Notes: generated by a model from the sequence alone, not told the origin. Counted from the stretch's first letter, positions 1-7,651 are shown. The stretch is DNA of 22,541 nt from JBCBJX01 sp038522735 (GCA_038522735.1 JBCBJX010000046.1:1-22541); one strand, 5' to 3'. Numbers and translations: made by a program.

Positions 1-629
1 GGCATCTCGGAACCGACATGCATCAGGTCCTTCGCCTTGCGGAGCACCGCGCCGAGCTTGCCGCCCGGGTGGAAGGTCCGAAAGTCCGTCGCCGTGAAAC
101 CGGCTTCGCGGAGAAGCGCGACGGCGAGGGCGTCGCCGAGGGCCATCATCGCGGTCGTCGACGTCGTCGGCGCCCGGGTCTCGGCGCAGGCTTCCGGCGT
201 GTCCGGCAGGATGAGCTTCACGTCGCCCGCGTCGGCGAGGGCCGACGCCGCGCCATAGGTCATGGCGATGAGCGGGATCGAGAACCGGCCGGTGAAGCCG
301 ACAACATCGCGCAGCTCCGGCGTCTCGCCTGATTTCGAGAGCGCCAGCACCACGTCGTCCTGGGTGATCATGCCGAGATCGCCGTGGCTCGCCTCGCCCG
401 GGTGGACGAAGCTTGCGGGTCGGCCGGTGGAGGCGAGGGTGGCGGCGATCTTACGCCCCACATGCCCCGACTTCCCCATGCCGGTGACGATGATGCGGCC
501 CTTCGCGGACGCCATCAGCCGCACCGCCGCGACAAAGCTCTCGCCAAGCCCGTCGGAGAGGGCCTGCAGGCCCTCGATCTCGATCGCGAGCACCTCGCGG
601 CCATGGGCGAGGAGGATGTCGTCGGTCAT
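1..629 (-). CDS. kdsD: Arabinose-5-phosphate isomerase, KpsF/GutQ family (partial, C-terminus outside window)
   Basis: This enzyme interconverts ribulose 5-phosphate and arabinose 5-phosphate, the first committed step toward KDO of lipopolysaccharide, in the cytoplasm. Seen in the translation: the SIS-domain signature GMGKSGHVGRKIAATLAST, then HPGEASHGDLGM, LSKSGET, and the C-terminal SIS stretch APTTSTTAMMALGDALA followed by FHPGGKLG, all closely matching E. coli KdsD. The coding sequence runs off the left edge just after the SIS domain, where the CBS pair should begin (last residues DLMHVGSEMP). The chosen start reads MTDDILLAHGREVLAIE. An in-frame ATG at 677 would add 16 residues and has a GGGGTGA-like upstream sequence, so the start is uncertain. 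It is divergent from kdsA, the next gene of the same pathway but one. Confidence 0.93.
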   Translation of the reverse strand, partial: MTDDILLAHGREVLAIEIEGLQALSDGLGESFVAAVRLMASAKGRIIVTGMGKSGHVGRKIAATLASTGRPASFVHPGEASHGDLGMITQDDVVLALSKSGETPELRDVVGFTGRFSIPLIAMTYGAASALADAGDVKLILPDTPEACAETRAPTTSTTAMMALGDALAVALLREAGFTATDFRTFHPGGKLGAVLRKAKDLMHVGSEM

Positions 630-683
630 CGGCGTCGTCCGAAGTTGCGGAGGCGGCGGCTTAGCACAGCGGTCCATGATCGT

Positions 684-712
684 GTCACCCCGCGGACGAG
701 CCGCGGGATGAC
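684..712. repeat. Palindromic intergenic repeat between kdsD and kdsA
   Basis: Two 12-base arms, GTCACCCCGCGG and CCGCGGGATGAC, surround a 5-base spacer (ACGAG). They pair along the whole arm with a single G-T wobble. The element lies between divergent start codons and overlaps or touches the upstream kdsD start candidate at 677. There is no T-run on either side, so it reads as a REP-like intergenic palindrome rather than a Rho-independent terminator. Any function in the divergent promoter region is inference. Confidence 0.6.
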
Positions 713-783
713 AAAAGCGGAGGCATTGCCCCGCGCCGCGTCCGCCCCCATACCTCAGCGTTGAAATCCCGAAGGAGCGCCCC

Positions 784-1653
784 ATGGCCGTCAACGCACG
801 CGTGACCCTCGACAGGACCGCCCGCCCGGCGGTCTTCGCGAACGACGCCCCGTTTTCGCTGATCGCCGGTCCCTGCCAGATGGAGAGCCGCGCCCACGCG
901 CTGGAGACGGCGCAGGCGCTGAAAGAAATCGCCGACGATCTCGGGATCGGCCTCGTCTACAAGACGAGCTTCGACAAGGCGAACCGCACCTCCGCCGGCG
1001 CCGCCCGCGGCATGGGGCTGAACGCCTCGCTGCCGGTCTTCGCGGAAATCCGCGACAGCGTCGGCCTGCCGTGCCTCACCGACATCCACGAGCGCGAGCA
1101 GTGCGCGCCGGTCGCCGAGGTCGTCGACGTCCTGCAGATCCCGGCCTTCCTCTGCCGGCAGACGGATCTGTTGATCGCCGCCGCCGAGACGGGCGCGGTG
1201 ATCAACGTGAAGAAAGGTCAGTTCCTCGCGCCGTGGGACATGAAGAACGTCGTCGCGAAGCTCGACGGCGCCGGCGGGAAGAACGTTCTGGTGACGGAGC
1301 GGGGCGCAAGCTTCGGCTACAATACGCTGGTGACGGATTTCCGCGGCGTGCCGACCATGGCCGTTGAGACCGGCGCGCCGATCGTCTTCGACGCCACCCA
1401 CTCGGTCCAGCAGCCCGGCGGGCAGGGGACGTCCTCGGGCGGTCAGCGCCAGTTCGTCCCGACCCTCGCCCGCGCCGCCGTCGCGGTCGGCGTCGCCGGT
1501 CTCTTCATGGAGACCCACGAAGACCCGGACAACGCGCCGAGCGACGGCCCGAACATGGTGCCGCTGAGGCTCATGAAGCCGTTGCTGCAGGAGCTTGTGG
1601 AGCTCGACCGGATCGCCAAAGGGCGCGGCAGCTTGCATGGGTATGCGGAATAG
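784..1653 (+). CDS. kdsA: 3-deoxy-8-phosphooctulonate (KDO 8-P) synthase, metal-dependent class
   Basis: KdsA condenses arabinose 5-phosphate with phosphoenolpyruvate to give KDO 8-phosphate, in the cytoplasm. The 289-residue product has the usual length and shows KTSFDKANRTS, LTDIHE, AVINVKKGQF, ERGASFGYN, DATHSVQQPGG and ETHEDPDNAPSDGPN. The N-terminal motif is IAGPCQMES, with Cys31 where the metal-independent E. coli enzyme has Asn. Together with His206, Glu243 and Asp254 this gives the four metal ligands known from the Aquifex enzyme, with near-identical spacing. The start is supported by AAGGAG at 772-777, six bases before ATG. It is divergent from kdsD, so two KDO genes share one intergenic region. 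Confidence 0.96.
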   Translation: MAVNARVTLDRTARPAVFANDAPFSLIAGPCQMESRAHALETAQALKEIADDLGIGLVYKTSFDKANRTSAGAARGMGLNASLPVFAEIRDSVGLPCLTDIHEREQCAPVAEVVDVLQIPAFLCRQTDLLIAAAETGAVINVKKGQFLAPWDMKNVVAKLDGAGGKNVLVTERGASFGYNTLVTDFRGVPTMAVETGAPIVFDATHSVQQPGGQGTSSGGQRQFVPTLARAAVAVGVAGLFMETHEDPDNAPSDGPNMVPLRLMKPLLQELVELDRIAKGRGSLHGYAE

Positions 1654-1664
1654 CAGACGGCGGA

Positions 1665-1681
1665 TTAGGCGCGCCGCCTGA
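1665..1681 (+). terminator. Weak candidate terminator hairpin after kdsA
   Basis: TTAGGCG and CGCCTGA can pair around a 3-base loop 11 bases after the kdsA stop codon, with one G-T pair. The following ATTCTGCTT is only mildly T-rich. Position fits a kdsA terminator but the stem is short, so this is a tentative call. The rest of the gap up to about 1885 shows no convincing coding signal on either strand. Confidence 0.3.
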
Positions 1682-1885
1682 ATTCTGCTTACTGATCGCC
1701 GCCTTTTACACCTCGGCGTCTTCGCTGCCGGCTCAGGCGCATTGGTTCATCTCGCCTACAAGGCCGGTGCGGCATTCCTCCGGAGAGAGCGCTCCGCTTT
1801 CATCCGTGTCTGGCGCGCGGAACGCCAGTCTTCAAGGCCGTTCTTTCGGCGAGGACAGGGCGGTTTGCTGCGGCGATGAAGAGAC

Positions 1886-1921
1886 GACATGGCGGCGCGA
1901 ACCAGGCGACGCCGCCATGTC
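1886..1921 (-). terminator. Terminator-type hairpin after the EF-hand gene
   Basis: A perfect 12-base-pair stem, GACATGGCGGCG with CGCCGCCATGTC, encloses a 12-base loop and starts 19 bases past the stop codon of the minus-strand EF-hand gene. In the minus direction it is followed by GTCTCTTC, a weak pyrimidine tract rather than a real T-run. It could end both the minus-strand transcript and read-through from kdsA, because the two genes converge here. Confidence 0.55.
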
Positions 1922-1940
1922 TCAAGTCCGTTTGAGAACC

Positions 1941-2429
1941 TTACTGCCGACGGCCCCGGCGGGCGTCGAGGCGCTCGGTCACCATCGCGCGCATTTCATC
2001 CGCGTCGACGATATCGTCTTTGTTTGCATCCGCCTTGTTGAAGGACGGTTCATACGCCGCGAGATGCTCCTTTAGCGACAGGGAGCCGTTGTCGTCCTTG
2101 TCCAGCGAGTCGAAGCTCGATTTCAGGGTGTCATCCATGCGCGCCTTAAGCTGCTCCGCCCGCGGCCCCCGGCGGCGGCCGGTCTGCTCGCGAAGCTGTT
2201 TCCTGTCCGCCTCGGCGTCCGCTTTCATTTCTTCGAAGCTCACCGTTTCATCGCCGTTCGTATCGAGTTTGGTGAAGACGGAACTCGCGTAGGCGGTCAT
2301 CTCGTCCCGCGAAACCGACCCGTTTTTATCCGTATCCATTGCGCTCAACTGCTGCGCGTCGTCGGCCAGAGCGGTTGCAGAAGCGAGGGCGGCGAGAGCC
2401 GCGCTCGCGGCGAAAACGAATTTCATCAT
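1941..2429 (-). CDS. Exported EF-hand calcium-binding protein (four EF-hand loops)
   Basis: A 162-residue protein with a Sec-type signal peptide (MMKFVFAASAALAALASATALA, cut near residue 22) and four EF-hand loops: 32-43 (DTDKNGSVSRDE), 56-67 (DTNGDETVSFEE), 110-121 (DKDDNGSLSLKE) and 134-145 (DANKDDIVDADE). The first and third are canonical. Position 6 is not glycine in the second (Glu) and fourth (Asp). A basic Arg/Lys/Gln-rich linker (about 76-97) separates the two pairs, and the C-terminus is basic (RRGRRQ). It probably binds calcium in the periplasm; its partner is unknown. The start was placed at the double ATG directly before the signal peptide, with AGGGGA upstream. The reading frame stays open further 5', but that part does not look like protein. 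Confidence 0.85.
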   Translation of the reverse strand: MMKFVFAASAALAALASATALADDAQQLSAMDTDKNGSVSRDEMTAYASSVFTKLDTNGDETVSFEEMKADAEADRKQLREQTGRRRGPRAEQLKARMDDTLKSSFDSLDKDDNGSLSLKEHLAAYEPSFNKADANKDDIVDADEMRAMVTERLDARRGRRQ

Positions 2430-2562
2430 GTGGGAGGATCCCCTTGGTTTGCATGCTGGTGCGTCGTTTCGGTGGTCGTGCGTCGCCGGCTGACGCCGCC
2501 GCCGGCGGGCTGTGGATATATTCCGAATTGGGGCGAGAGCGGGGCCCGCTTGTAGCGAAACG

Positions 2563-3843
2563 TCACTCCACGCTTTGGAAGAAACTCCACGCGAGATCCA
2601 CGCCGTGGGCTTCGAAACAGGAGGGGCCGACGACGGCTTCGACCGCCGGGCTCCGGAACGGAGGGTCCGGGTCCGGAATGGAGTGAAAACCGCCTTCGGC
2701 GCGGTAGAACGTGACCGCCGGGTCGCCCGCCGCGTCCGGATATGCGGTCCCGAAGATCGTACACCCATCGTCGCTTCGGTTCTCAGGGATGGAGACGTCG
2801 ACGGCGGCGGCTTCAACCGCTCCGTTCACGTACTCCCAATAGGCCACCGTGGCCGGAACGGATCGCGTCGGGGAGCCGTTGGCGCCGACGGGCCCGCCGT
2901 CGAACAGGATGAGCGGATCCTCGGTTCCGTTAAGGAGCATGATTGGCGTCGGGGCGGCGGGGTCAGGGATCGCTTCTTCGGGGAGGGCGGCGATGAAGGC
3001 GGCTGCGCCCGCGAATCGGTCCGGATGCAGGATCAGCATCGTCATCGACATGATGCCGCCGTTGGACGAGCCGGTGACGAAGACGCGCCCGTTGTCGAAA
3101 TCGGCCCGCGCGTCGGCGTCGTCGAGGACGGCGAGCAGGAACCCGACATCGTCCTCCGTGGAGAGGTTGACGTTATTCTCCGCCCGCAGATCGTTCCAGG
3201 ACTGCCGGTCGCCGAGGCCGTCGCCGTCGTCTTCGTTGAACCCATTCGGGACGATCAGAAGGAAGCCGTGCAGCTCGGCGAGCTCGGCCCAGCGCCGGGG
3301 CGTGTTGTCGGCCTCGAGCAGCTGGCGCATCGAGCCTGTACCGCCGTGGAGCAGCATCACCGCCGTCCCGCCGGGCGCATAACCCGTCGGCGTCACCAGC
3401 GTATAGACGCGATCCTTGCCGTCATAGGCGATTGGGACTTCGACCGCCGTCGCCAGCGGCGCTGGCTCGACCGTGACGGAAACGGCGTCGCTCGCGCTTG
3501 CGCCGGCGTCGTCCGTCACCCTCAGCGAAAATCCGAGCGCTGTCGGAACGCTCACTGACGGCGCGGTGAAGGAAAGCGTTGCGGCGTCCGTTTCGAACAG
3601 CCGGCCCGGCGTTCCGGAAACCTGCGTCCACGAAAAGGTTCGGACCGATCCGTCTGCATCGGCGCTGGCGGAGCCGTCGAAAGTCACGGTCGTTCCTTCA
3701 TCGGCCGTAAGGTTGGAGCCGGCGTCCGCGACCGGCGGCAGGTTCTGCGCCGGCGGCGGCGCGCCGCCGTCCGACCCGCCGCCGGAGCTGCAGGCGTTCG
3801 CGAGCGATGCGACGATCAGGGCGGCGAGCGATAAACGCCCCAT
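2563..3843 (-). CDS. Secreted PKD-domain lipoprotein esterase, LpqC / PHB-depolymerase-like alpha/beta hydrolase
   Basis: A 426-residue exported hydrolase. Residues 1-18 form a signal peptide ending in LANAC, with Cys18 as the likely lipidated residue (a loose lipobox), followed by a Ser/Gly/Pro linker. Residues about 35-126 resemble a PKD/Ig-like domain (PPVADAGSN, FDGSAS-DADG, LRVTDDAG). The catalytic part follows: HGG oxyanion motif at 166-168, nucleophile Ser260 in GSSNGG, Asp309 in NGTEDP and His387 in EGGFHS. That layout matches the LpqC/feruloyl esterase/polyhydroxybutyrate depolymerase group (COG3509). The substrate cannot be read from sequence; a polymer or acylated polysaccharide is plausible. 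The start has GGGAG upstream. It shares strand with the EF-hand gene, 133 bases away. Confidence 0.82.
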   Translation of the reverse strand: MGRLSLAALIVASLANACSSGGGSDGGAPPPAQNLPPVADAGSNLTADEGTTVTFDGSASADADGSVRTFSWTQVSGTPGRLFETDAATLSFTAPSVSVPTALGFSLRVTDDAGASASDAVSVTVEPAPLATAVEVPIAYDGKDRVYTLVTPTGYAPGGTAVMLLHGGTGSMRQLLEADNTPRRWAELAELHGFLLIVPNGFNEDDGDGLGDRQSWNDLRAENNVNLSTEDDVGFLLAVLDDADARADFDNGRVFVTGSSNGGIMSMTMLILHPDRFAGAAAFIAALPEEAIPDPAAPTPIMLLNGTEDPLILFDGGPVGANGSPTRSVPATVAYWEYVNGAVEAAAVDVSIPENRSDDGCTIFGTAYPDAAGDPAVTFYRAEGGFHSIPDPDPPFRSPAVEAVVGPSCFEAHGVDLAWSFFQSVE

Positions 3844-3937
3844 GAAAAGACTCCCGATCGGCTGATGATCGAGGGTGCTCGAGCCATGTCGCAGGAGTGC
3901 GACAAGCGGTTCGCAGGAGTTCGTCTCAGGCGTCCGG

Positions 3938-3968
3938 ACGCCTTTCGGGATGCGATCCTGAAAGGCGT
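3938..3968. terminator. Long perfect hairpin between the decayed kinase and the esterase gene
   Basis: ACGCCTTTCGGGAT and ATCCTGAAAGGCGT pair over 14 positions (one G-T) around the 3-base loop GCG. It lies 50 bases past the kinase stop codon and about 95 bases upstream of the esterase start, both on the minus strand. Neither side has a true T-run; on the plus side it is followed by a second small inverted repeat, ACAAT-TTGT-ATTGT. Terminator of the kinase is the simplest reading, and a regulatory hairpin for the esterase is the alternative. Confidence 0.5.
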
Positions 3969-4017
3969 ACAATTTGTATTGTCGCAAATTATGTCCTGGG
4001 CAAAGCCGCAGGTCTGG

Positions 4018-5183
4018 CTAGGTCGTGCAACGGTTCGATGGGAACGCGACTTCGGCGCGGACGCCGCCCTCCGCCCGGTTCGTCACCCGAATTGAAGCGC
4101 GATGGGCCTCCGCGAGCCGTTTTGCGAGCGGCAGACCCAGACCGAGACCCTCGCCGATCCGTTTCTTCACCGTCTCGCCGCCCTGAAACGGCGAAAACAG
4201 TGCATCGTCGCCCAGATCGCCGAGACCGCAGCCGTCGTCCTCTACAACGACTGTCAGCGACCCGTCGGACGCCTCATGGGCCCAGACGCGGACGACGCTT
4301 CCGACCTCGGAAAATTTGACGGCGTTCGAGAGCAACGACGTGATGATTTCGACGACATGATCCCGGTCTGCGATCAACATGGCCTCCGACGGCGCTTCGC
4401 AATCGATGCGGATCGATCGTTTCGCGGCCTGGCGTTCGATATCCGTCGCCGCCGCCTGAACCGCCTCTCTCGCCGGAAACGCCGTTTCGTTCAGGTTGAT
4501 CCGTCCGAAGTCGGCTGATGCGAACTGCAGCGCCTGTTCCGTCAGACGGCCGAGACTTTCATCGCCATCGCGCAGATGGCCGAGAAACGCGGCTTTCTGA
4601 TCGGCGCACAGATCGCCGTCGTCATCGGACAAAAGATCCGCGAACGCCAGGACAGCGTTTAACGGCGTGCGGAGTTGGTGGTTCAGGAGAGCCGGAAGCT
4701 CAGCTTGCTCGTCGCCCTCCGACCGCCCGGTTTCAAAGGCGCGCTGCAACCGTTCTTCCAGCGGCGCATCCGCGAACTGCGAGAGTTTTTGAGCTTCGAT
4801 TTCCATCGCCGCGAGGCGCGCATAAGCGCGCAGGCGCTTGCGGTCTGTTTCGGTGAAATCGCTCCGCTGCTCATGATCGATAATGCAGAACGATCCGATG
4901 GCGGCGTTTTCAATACCGATCGGCGCGCCCGCGTAAAACCTCACGTGCGGCGGGCCCAGCACCAGCGGATTGTTCTTGAACCTCGCATCCCGGTGCGCAT
5001 CGAGGACGACGAGTTCGTCGATCTCAAGGATCGTATGGGCGCAGAACGCTTCATCGCGTCCGGTGCATGCGGCGTTAAGGCCGACCGCCCCGAAAAACGT
5101 TGATGGTCTTCATCGACAAGCGAGACCGTCGCGATCGGAACGCGCCATTCCGCAGCAGCGGCTGCAGCCAGCGTCTTGAGGCG
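4018..5183 (-). pseudogene. GAF-domain sensor histidine kinase, frameshifted and 5'-truncated
   Basis: Residues downstream of about 5098 read as a cytoplasmic GAF-HisKA-HATPase kinase: GAF motif GAVGLNAACTGRDEAFCAH, then FYAGAPIGIENAAIGSFCIID, H-box NHQLRTPLNAVLAFADLL, N-box SLLSNAVKFS, G1 VVEDDGCGLGD and G2 GEGLGLGLPLAKRLAEAH. The first GAF strand (LKTLAAAAAAEWRVPIATVSLVDEDHQR) lies in another frame. One missing base in the homopolymer A5 at 5093-5097 (T5 on the coding strand) separates the two; six bases would restore HQRFFGAVG. The gene also lacks its own start, because at about 5184 it runs into the first codons of an IS3-family transposase. In the downstream frame a GTG at 4962 could start a 314-residue fragment, which would lack half of GAF. 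Either a sequencing indel or real decay would explain the frameshift; the IS fusion argues for decay. Confidence 0.8.
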
Positions 5184-5280
5184 GCTTCGTGACGATCGCT
5201 TCGGGTTTGTATCTCTTCCGGGCCATATCGGTCCTCCTTCCCATACCTCAGGATAAACCAATTCAACGAGGGGGACTTAA
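5184..5280 (-). mobile_element. IS3-family remnant: left end and first 14 codons of OrfA
   Basis: On the minus strand, GTTGAATTGGTTTATCC, then an AGGAGG ribosome site, then ATG at 5226 give MARKRYKPEAIVTK before similarity stops. The same stretch occurs at about 14.82-14.91 kb, where it begins a longer OrfA (MARKRYKPKEIVTK). Identity ends at ACGAAG near 5184, exactly where the decayed kinase sequence takes over in a different frame. The outer end near 5280 is estimated by alignment with the second copy; no target duplication is visible. Confidence 0.78.
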
Positions 5281-5506
5281 TAGGGCGAATGAAAATAAGA
5301 AAAGGCAAAGTTTTGCTCGAACCAATATAAATATTTTATATAGATTTTCAAATTTTTTGCTGATAATACTCCAATATTACATGCTTCTTTAAAAGCTATT
5401 TCCAATGATACAGCTGGTTGGGATTTATAAAATGGCTGCGCCAGTTGACGTCCGGTCGCAATGCCGGTCCCCTGATGGTCGGCGTTTACGAACACAGGGA
5501 AAGACG
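5281..5506 (+). promoter_or_regulatory. AT-rich leader upstream of the LytS/LytTR operon
   Basis: The first 160 bases are strikingly AT-rich compared with everything around them, directly next to the IS remnant end. Candidate promoter: TTGCTC at about 5313, 17 bases, then TTATAT, on the plus strand. A reading frame from ATG 5405 joins the kinase frame but has no ribosome site and unconvincing composition. No RNA family was recognised. The role as promoter of the downstream operon is inferred from position. Confidence 0.35.
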
Positions 5507-6697
5507 GTGGCCGACACGAAGACGGAACTTCCGTCAGCAATACGCCCCGACGCATCGAACGGCTGGTTCCGGCGAATTGAAAACCAGCTTGAAAACGATC
5601 GCGACGCGCAATTCTGGGCGCTTCAGGCGGTCGGCTGGGGCGGTCTCTGCGTGGTCACCTTTCTCAGCCTGACGCTCTGGTACAACTCCAGCGAGCCGCG
5701 CTACGTCGCGCATACCGTCGTCCAGGCGCTTATAGGAGCCGCCATCGCGCCGGCCCTGCGGGGCCTTTACCGGAGAATCTGGGAGGCGCCGCCGCTGCGT
5801 CGCAGCGCGATCATCGGGGCGTCCGTCGTCATCGCCGCGCTCCTCTGGACGCTGCTCAGGATGTTCGCCTTCGATATCATCGTACGCGAAGACGATCTGT
5901 GGTCGGATTTCGGCGGATGGTTTTTCGGCTCCTTTATGGTCTTTGGCGGCTGGGCTTCGCTCTATTTCGGTTTGAAGTACTATCGTATGCTGAGAGAAGA
6001 GCGCGCAGCGAGGCGGGTTGCGATCTCCAAGGCGCGATCTGAACGCGTTCGGCGCATGTCTGCTGAAGCGGCATCGCGCGACGCGCAGCTGAAGATGCTG
6101 CGATATCAGCTGAATCCGCATTTCCTTTTCAATTCACTTAATTCTATTAGTGCGCTTATTAAAATTAATCGTGGCGACGATGCCCGAAAAATGCTCGCGG
6201 AACTCGCCGACTTCCTCCGGTTTGCCCTCGATGCGGACCCAAGTCTGGAGACGACGCTTGGCGAAGAAGCGGATATCGCGAAGCGATATCTGGACATCGA
6301 GAAAATGCGATACGGCGACAGAATGAAAGTCGAATTCGCTGTCGCGCCCGAGGCCGCCAGGGCGACGGTTCCGACGATGATCCTGCAACCGCTTGTCGAG
6401 AACGCGCTGAAACACGGGGTCGCGCAGACTGACGCCTGCGTCTCGGTCGCCGTCGCAGCGCGCCGCGACGGCGACCGACTGATTGTCGAAATCACCGACA
6501 CCGGCCCCGGCTTCAATCATCTTTCAGCAAGCGGCCGCGACGGGCTGGGTCTGGACAACGTCCGCTCTCGGCTGGCGTCCTATTATAAAAAGCCCGTCGA
6601 GTTACAGTTGCTGTCCCAGACGCCGAAAGGTGCGATCGTGCGGATCGACGCGCCGTTCGTACTCCTCGAGGCTGATCCAGAGTCCGTATATGGATAA
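5507..6697 (+). CDS. Membrane sensor histidine kinase, LytS/AlgZ (His_kinase PF06580) type
   Basis: An inner-membrane kinase for the response regulator that follows. Counting from GTG 5507 it has 396 residues: about four N-terminal membrane spans (FWALQAVGWGGLCVVTFL, VVQALIGAAIAPAL, SAIIGASVVIAALLWTLL, FFGSFMVFGGWASLYFG), a short coiled linker, then the LytS-type phosphoacceptor motif LRYQLNPHFLFNSLNSI with His205, ILQPLVENALKHG as N-box, ITDTGPGF and GLGLDNVRSRL. No extracellular sensor domain is present, so the signal is likely sensed in the membrane. GTG 5507 was preferred because AGGGA lies six bases upstream; ATG 5405 would add 34 unconvincing residues. Its stop overlaps the regulator start by 8 bases, indicating translational coupling. 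Confidence 0.9.
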   Translation: MADTKTELPSAIRPDASNGWFRRIENQLENDRDAQFWALQAVGWGGLCVVTFLSLTLWYNSSEPRYVAHTVVQALIGAAIAPALRGLYRRIWEAPPLRRSAIIGASVVIAALLWTLLRMFAFDIIVREDDLWSDFGGWFFGSFMVFGGWASLYFGLKYYRMLREERAARRVAISKARSERVRRMSAEAASRDAQLKMLRYQLNPHFLFNSLNSISALIKINRGDDARKMLAELADFLRFALDADPSLETTLGEEADIAKRYLDIEKMRYGDRMKVEFAVAPEAARATVPTMILQPLVENALKHGVAQTDACVSVAVAARRDGDRLIVEITDTGPGFNHLSASGRDGLGLDNVRSRLASYYKKPVELQLLSQTPKGAIVRIDAPFVLLEADPESVYG

Positions 6698-7499
6698 TAA
6701 GCCGTTGCGCGCACTGATCGTCGATGACGAGCCCCTCGCAGTCGAGCTGCTTGATGCGATCTTCGCTGATGTAGAGGGCGTCGAAACCGTCGCGCGGTGC
6801 GCGGGCGGCGAAGCGGCGCTCGACGAGATCGTCAGGGGCGAAATCGACATCACCTTTATCGACGTCCAGATGCCGTCGATCAACGGGTTTGAACTCATTC
6901 GCCGAATTCAGGGCGAGTTCATGCCGCTTGTGGTTTTCGTATCGGCATTTTCCAAGTACGCCGCCGACGCCTTCAATGTGCAGGCTGTCGATTATGTCCT
7001 GAAACCCGTCAGCGAGGACCGGCTACGGGTGGCAGTTCAGAAAGCACGCATCCTACGCGAATCAGGTTTCGACCCGGGCGCGTTGAAGTCCAACATGCTC
7101 TCAGCTCTCGAAGACGCCGCCGGCCGGATCGCTTCGGATATGACGGACGCAGTCCGAAGGGACGATCAGGAGATCGGCGGCTCGTTCGCGTACACGGACA
7201 GGGGGCGCACCTATTTTGTCCCGCAGGCTGATATCGACTGGGTGGAGGCTGCGGGGGACTATGTTCTTCTGCACGAGAACGGTCGGCCGCACATGGTTCG
7301 CCGCACGATGAAGCAGGTCGAAGCGCGGCTTGACCCGAAACAGTTCGCCCGAGTGCATCGCTCAACGATCGTGAATGTTTCCCGCATCCGCGAACTGCAG
7401 TCCGAAGGCCGTGGAGACGCAATCGCCATCCTGTCGGACGGTTCCAAGGTCCGAGTGAGCCGCTCCCATCGCCCCGCGCTTGATGCGATGCAGCGCTAG
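6690..7499 (+). CDS. LytTR-family response regulator
   Basis: A 269-residue cytoplasmic regulator. Receiver domain at residues 7-120: acidic pocket Asp12-Asp13, phosphoacceptor Asp58 in TFIDVQMP, Ser85 in VFVSAF and Lys105 in DYVLKP. A linker leads to a LytTR DNA-binding domain at about 165-265 (YFVPQADIDWVEAAGDYVLL, VRRTMKQVEARL, FARVHRSTIVNVSRI). The start lies within the last codons of the kinase gene (ATGGATAA overlap). A longer frame from 6483 is excluded, since it overlaps the kinase ATPase domain. LytTR proteins bind pairs of 9-bp direct repeats about 21 bp apart, and such a pair lies just downstream, before the TonB receptor gene. Confidence 0.94.
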   Translation: MDNKPLRALIVDDEPLAVELLDAIFADVEGVETVARCAGGEAALDEIVRGEIDITFIDVQMPSINGFELIRRIQGEFMPLVVFVSAFSKYAADAFNVQAVDYVLKPVSEDRLRVAVQKARILRESGFDPGALKSNMLSALEDAAGRIASDMTDAVRRDDQEIGGSFAYTDRGRTYFVPQADIDWVEAAGDYVLLHENGRPHMVRRTMKQVEARLDPKQFARVHRSTIVNVSRIRELQSEGRGDAIAILSDGSKVRVSRSHRPALDAMQR

Positions 7500-7534
7500 C
7501 GTGTCATCGTCCCCCAATTGTGCAGTGCACGATC

Positions 7535-7564
7535 CCATTCGCCGTTTCATCGATCCCGTTCGTC
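7535..7564 (+). promoter_or_regulatory. Putative LytTR operator: two direct repeats 21 bp apart
   Basis: CCATTCGCC at 7535-7543 and CCGTTCGTC at 7556-7564 lie start to start 21 bp apart, two helical turns, inside longer repeats of CGATCCC(A/G)TTCG. The second is identical to the AlgR recognition sequence, and the spacing matches known LytTR sites. They sit 36 bases after the LytTR regulator gene and 88 before the TonB receptor start. A GTGCA-G-TGCAC palindrome lies just upstream at about 7520. Binding by the adjacent regulator is inferred. Confidence 0.6.
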
Positions 7565-7651
7565 GAAAAGTCGTTGAATGGTGACTCACGCGTTTCCTCC
7601 CGTCGAAACAATGAATCCGCCCGGTTGGCGAAGGCGGAGGGGAGGACCAGA

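Noticed and set aside
685..1638. Minus-strand open frame of 317 codons opposite kdsA
   Set aside because: It is the antisense shadow of a well-conserved gene in GC-rich DNA, and its product is low-complexity Arg/Asp/Val/His-rich sequence.
2430..2816. N-terminal extension of the EF-hand frame up to 2816
   Set aside because: The added 129 residues precede a perfect signal peptide and have shadow-like composition, overlapping the esterase 3' end.
6653..6661. Another near match to the LytTR site (CCGTTCGTA) in the kinase gene
   Set aside because: It is single, has no partner 21 bp away and lies in coding sequence.
7500..7651. Riboswitch or TPP/B12-type leader before the TonB receptor
   Set aside because: No conserved riboswitch core could be recognised in this 152-base gap, which is better explained by direct-repeat operator and promoter.
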